The translations under genes were made by a program, and so were the position numbers. This document shows positions 4,578 to 6,109 of a DNA stretch of 6,109 bases, one piece after another (the stretch's first letter is position 1; the number at the start of each line of letters is the position of its first letter). A model generated the notes under the pieces. It saw only the letters and a list, made by a program, of their open reading frames with translations. It did no database searches and was not told where the DNA came from. The DNA is from Chloroflexota bacterium (GTDB lineage: Bacteria; Chloroflexota; Limnocylindria; Limnocylindrales; CSP1-4), in the NCBI GenBank assembly GCA_021802185.1, contig JAKAAV010000153.1, positions 1 to 6,109 of the forward strand, in the 5' to 3' direction.

Positions 4578-5473
4578 GCGAGCAGACGGCGGCAGCGCTG
4601 ACGACGCCGCGGCCCTCGACACGCCGGCGCACCGGCTTCAGCTGGACCCGCGTGCTGATCTACCTGGTTCTCTTCCTGTTCACGATCTTCTACCTGCTGC
4701 CGGTCTACGTGGTCGTGGCCGACAGCTTCAAGACGCTGCCCGAGGTCAGCACCACCAGCATCTGGCAGCCCCCGAAGAGCATCGACTTCGGCGCGTGGGC
4801 GAGCGCCCTCACGCCACCCCTCGTCGGCTCTGGCGGCATCGGATCGGGACTCGTGAACAGCGTGATGATGACGGTGCCCGCCGTCGTCATCTCGTCCGTG
4901 TGGGGCTCGCTCAACGGCTACCTGCTCACGAAGTGGCGCTTCCGCGGGGCCGACCTGCTGTTCGCCTTCCTGCTCTTCGGGATGTTCATCCCCTACCAGG
5001 CCATCCTCATCCCGCTCGTGCAGTTCCTCCAGAGGATCGGCCTCTACGGGACGCTCCCCGGCCTCGCCCTGACCCACATCATGTACGGCATCCCGATCAC
5101 GACCCTCATCTTCCGCAACTACTACTCGGCGATCCCGACGGAGCTCGTCGAGGCTGCCAACGTCGACGGCGCCGGTGTGATCGGTACCTACTGGCGGGTC
5201 ATCCTGCCCCTCTCGATCCCGGGCTTCGTCGTGGTGGGGATCTGGCAGTTCACCAGCATCTGGAACGAGTTCCTGTTCGGGGTGACGCTGACGAACAGCC
5301 CGAACGTGCAGCCCGTGACGGTTGCCCTGCAGAACCTGGCCGGCTCGTTCGCGGCCCTCTACAACGTCCAGATGGCCGGCGCGATCATCACGGCGATCCC
5401 GACCGTGCTCGCCTTCGTGTTCCTCGGCCGCTACTTCATCCGCGGCCTCCTCGCCGGGTCGCTGAAGGGGTGA
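4574..5473 (+). CDS. Sugar ABC transporter permease, MalG/GtsC type
   Basis: Second membrane half of the importer, 299 aa. A basic cytoplasmic N-terminus (TPRPSTRRRTGF) precedes membrane segments near 25-49, 92-116, 127-149, 159-180, 214-237 and 266-288. The EAA loop ELVEAANVDGAGVIGTYWRV (190-209) continues to ILP (210-212), with E193, A194, A195, D198, G199 and P212 conserved. WRFRGADLLF (121-130), FGMFIPYQAILIPL (135-148), YGIPITTLIFRNYY (171-184), IWQFTSIWNEFLF (223-235) and the ending GRYFIRGLLAGSLKG match the glucose/mannose GtsC-like group closely. The start ATG overlaps the preceding stop (ATGA) and is served by GGAGGGG at 4562-4568, so the two permeases should be made together in equal amounts. 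The stop codon overlaps the start of the kinase-like gene (TGATG). No ATPase gene is present here. Confidence 0.94.
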   Translation: MSEQTAAALTTPRPSTRRRTGFSWTRVLIYLVLFLFTIFYLLPVYVVVADSFKTLPEVSTTSIWQPPKSIDFGAWASALTPPLVGSGGIGSGLVNSVMMTVPAVVISSVWGSLNGYLLTKWRFRGADLLFAFLLFGMFIPYQAILIPLVQFLQRIGLYGTLPGLALTHIMYGIPITTLIFRNYYSAIPTELVEAANVDGAGVIGTYWRVILPLSIPGFVVVGIWQFTSIWNEFLFGVTLTNSPNVQPVTVALQNLAGSFAALYNVQMAGAIITAIPTVLAFVFLGRYFIRGLLAGSLKG

Positions 5474-6109
5474 TGGCCGGCACCGCGGACACGCCGCGGC
5501 GCGCGGCCGCGGCCGCGGCGGGAGGCGGTTCCGGCCGGTCGCGCACGTCTCCCGCAGACGACGCGTGGTCCGACGACGCGCGGTTCCGGGCGCTGGCGGA
5601 GCTCGCGCGCGAGGTCGCGCACGATACGAACAACCTGCTGCTCGCGACCGGCGGGTATGCGGCGCTCGCGCTCATGGACCTTCCGGGCGACTCGCCGGCC
5701 AGGGATTCTGTCGCGCAGATCGAGGTGGCGACGCGGGCGGCGGCCGAGCTCGCGCGGGAGATGCAGCTCGCGCTCGCGCGCAGCGGCGTCGCAGCCCGAG
5801 GGACGGGCGCGGCGGGCGCCGGAGCAGACGCGGGCAGCGCGGGATTGGGCAGCGCGGGATTGGGCGGCGCCGGCACGGCCGTGGCCGACGTCGGCGACGC
5901 GCTCGCCGACGTCGAGCGGCTGCTCGGCGTGGCGGCGGGCCCGGGCACGAGCGTTGCGTTGGCGCGAGGCCCGGGCGGCCTGCCTCCGGTAGCGGTCCCG
6001 CCCGCGTCCGTCAGGCGCGCCGCCCTGTTCCTGGCGCTGTCGGGGAGCGGCGCGGCCCGGGGCGCGACGTCGCTGCGTGTCGGCGCGACGGCCACCGAGG
6101 GCTGGGTCG
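5473..6109 (+). CDS. Histidine-kinase-like protein with H-box and atypical ATPase region, 3' end cut by window edge
   Basis: I translated 212 codons without a stop from the ATG at 5473, which overlaps the permease stop as TGATG. Residues 1-35 are low-complexity (six alanines at 11-16). A dimerisation/phosphoacceptor hairpin follows: helix 1 about 38-68 with AREVAHDTNNLLLATGGYAAL (H50 the expected phospho-histidine, from the HDxNNLL class), helix 2 about 75-103. A Gly/Ala linker (104-135) with a tandem repeat leads to a region resembling the start of a HATPase domain (GDALADVERLLG 141-152, LPPVAVPPASVRRAALFLALSG 170-191). At the N-box position the usual NxxxNAxDA pattern is replaced by LFLALSGSGAA, so the Mg-binding Asn appears missing. 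No membrane segment or input domain is seen in this part. AAGGGG lies only 2 nt before the ATG, so expression probably depends on coupling to the permease. The frame is supported by the H-box; function and activity are inferred. Confidence 0.75.
   Translation, partial: MAGTADTPRRAAAAAAGGGSGRSRTSPADDAWSDDARFRALAELAREVAHDTNNLLLATGGYAALALMDLPGDSPARDSVAQIEVATRAAAELAREMQLALARSGVAARGTGAAGAGADAGSAGLGSAGLGGAGTAVADVGDALADVERLLGVAAGPGTSVALARGPGGLPPVAVPPASVRRAALFLALSGSGAARGATSLRVGATATEGWV
5832..5861 (+). repeat. Tandem 15-bp direct repeat, two exact copies, in-frame
   Basis: The unit GGGCAGCGCGGGATT occurs at 5832-5846 and 5847-5861, followed by a degenerate third start (GGGCGGCGCC). It encodes GSAGL twice, then GGAGT, in the flexible linker of the kinase-like protein. 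The 15-bp unit keeps the reading frame, so copy number could vary without breaking the gene. Confidence 0.75.

Noticed and set aside
3573..4622. Long minus-strand open frame opposite the MalF-type permease
   Set aside because: The His/Glu/Asp/Arg-rich composition is typical of an antisense shadow, while the plus strand has clear permease motifs with six hydrophobic spans.
5498..5524. GC-only palindromic tract (gcggccgcggccgcgg)
   Set aside because: It encodes the poly-Ala run near the kinase N-terminus. This is simple codon repetition in a GC-rich gene, not convincing as a separate element.
5436..6095. Minus-strand open frame opposite the kinase-like gene
   Set aside because: Ala/Pro/Ser-rich with no motif. 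The plus frame carries an H-box, starts in a TGATG overlap and has no stop to the window edge.
1..6109. CRISPR array, tRNA/rRNA, insertion sequence or prophage features
   Set aside because: No regularly spaced repeats, no transposase or integrase motifs, and no tRNA- or rRNA-like segments were seen on either strand.

Overview
The window is very GC-rich, with strong G/C preference at codon third positions and typical bacterial gene layout. The substrate-binding lipoprotein has a long Ala/Ser/Gly-rich linker after its lipobox cysteine. Together with the TTGACA/TANNNT-type promoters, this suggests a soil- or freshwater-type high-GC lineage, possibly Chloroflexota (Limnocylindria-like) or an actinobacterium. 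That placement is an inference; there is no rRNA or marker gene to fix it.

Layout. (i) Minus strand, 1-999: an NAD(P)-dependent 6-phosphogluconate dehydrogenase running off the left edge almost complete. (ii) 1000-1173: a gene-free gap filled with perfect inverted repeats. (iii) Minus strand, 1174-2529: a sugar-binding lipoprotein of the glucose/mannose (GtsA-like) type. (iv) 2530-2759: a divergent control region with two good promoters facing away from each other, a 22-bp inverted repeat exactly midway between them, and two copies of one 11-bp near-palindrome that resembles the FadR-type GntR operator. (v) Plus strand: a FadR/FCD-type GntR regulator (2760-3566), two sugar ABC permeases (3612-4577 and 4574-5473), and a histidine-kinase-like protein (5473 to the right edge). 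The last three are linked by ATGA and TGATG overlaps.

How they fit. The lipoprotein should capture an aldose outside the membrane and deliver it to the two-permease channel. No ATPase is encoded here, so a shared MalK/MsmK/GtsD-like ATPase elsewhere is expected. The GntR regulator probably controls both its own operon and the lipoprotein gene through the repeated operator. 6-phosphogluconate dehydrogenase would oxidise sugar carbon through the pentose phosphate or gluconate route. The kinase-like protein has a clear H-box but no membrane segment in the part seen, and it appears to lack the N-box asparagine. Its translational coupling to the permease is the least expected feature.

Most worth testing: the duplicated operator, the symmetric divergent control region with a predicted leaderless regulator mRNA, the structured 1022-1173 gap, and the permease-coupled atypical kinase.
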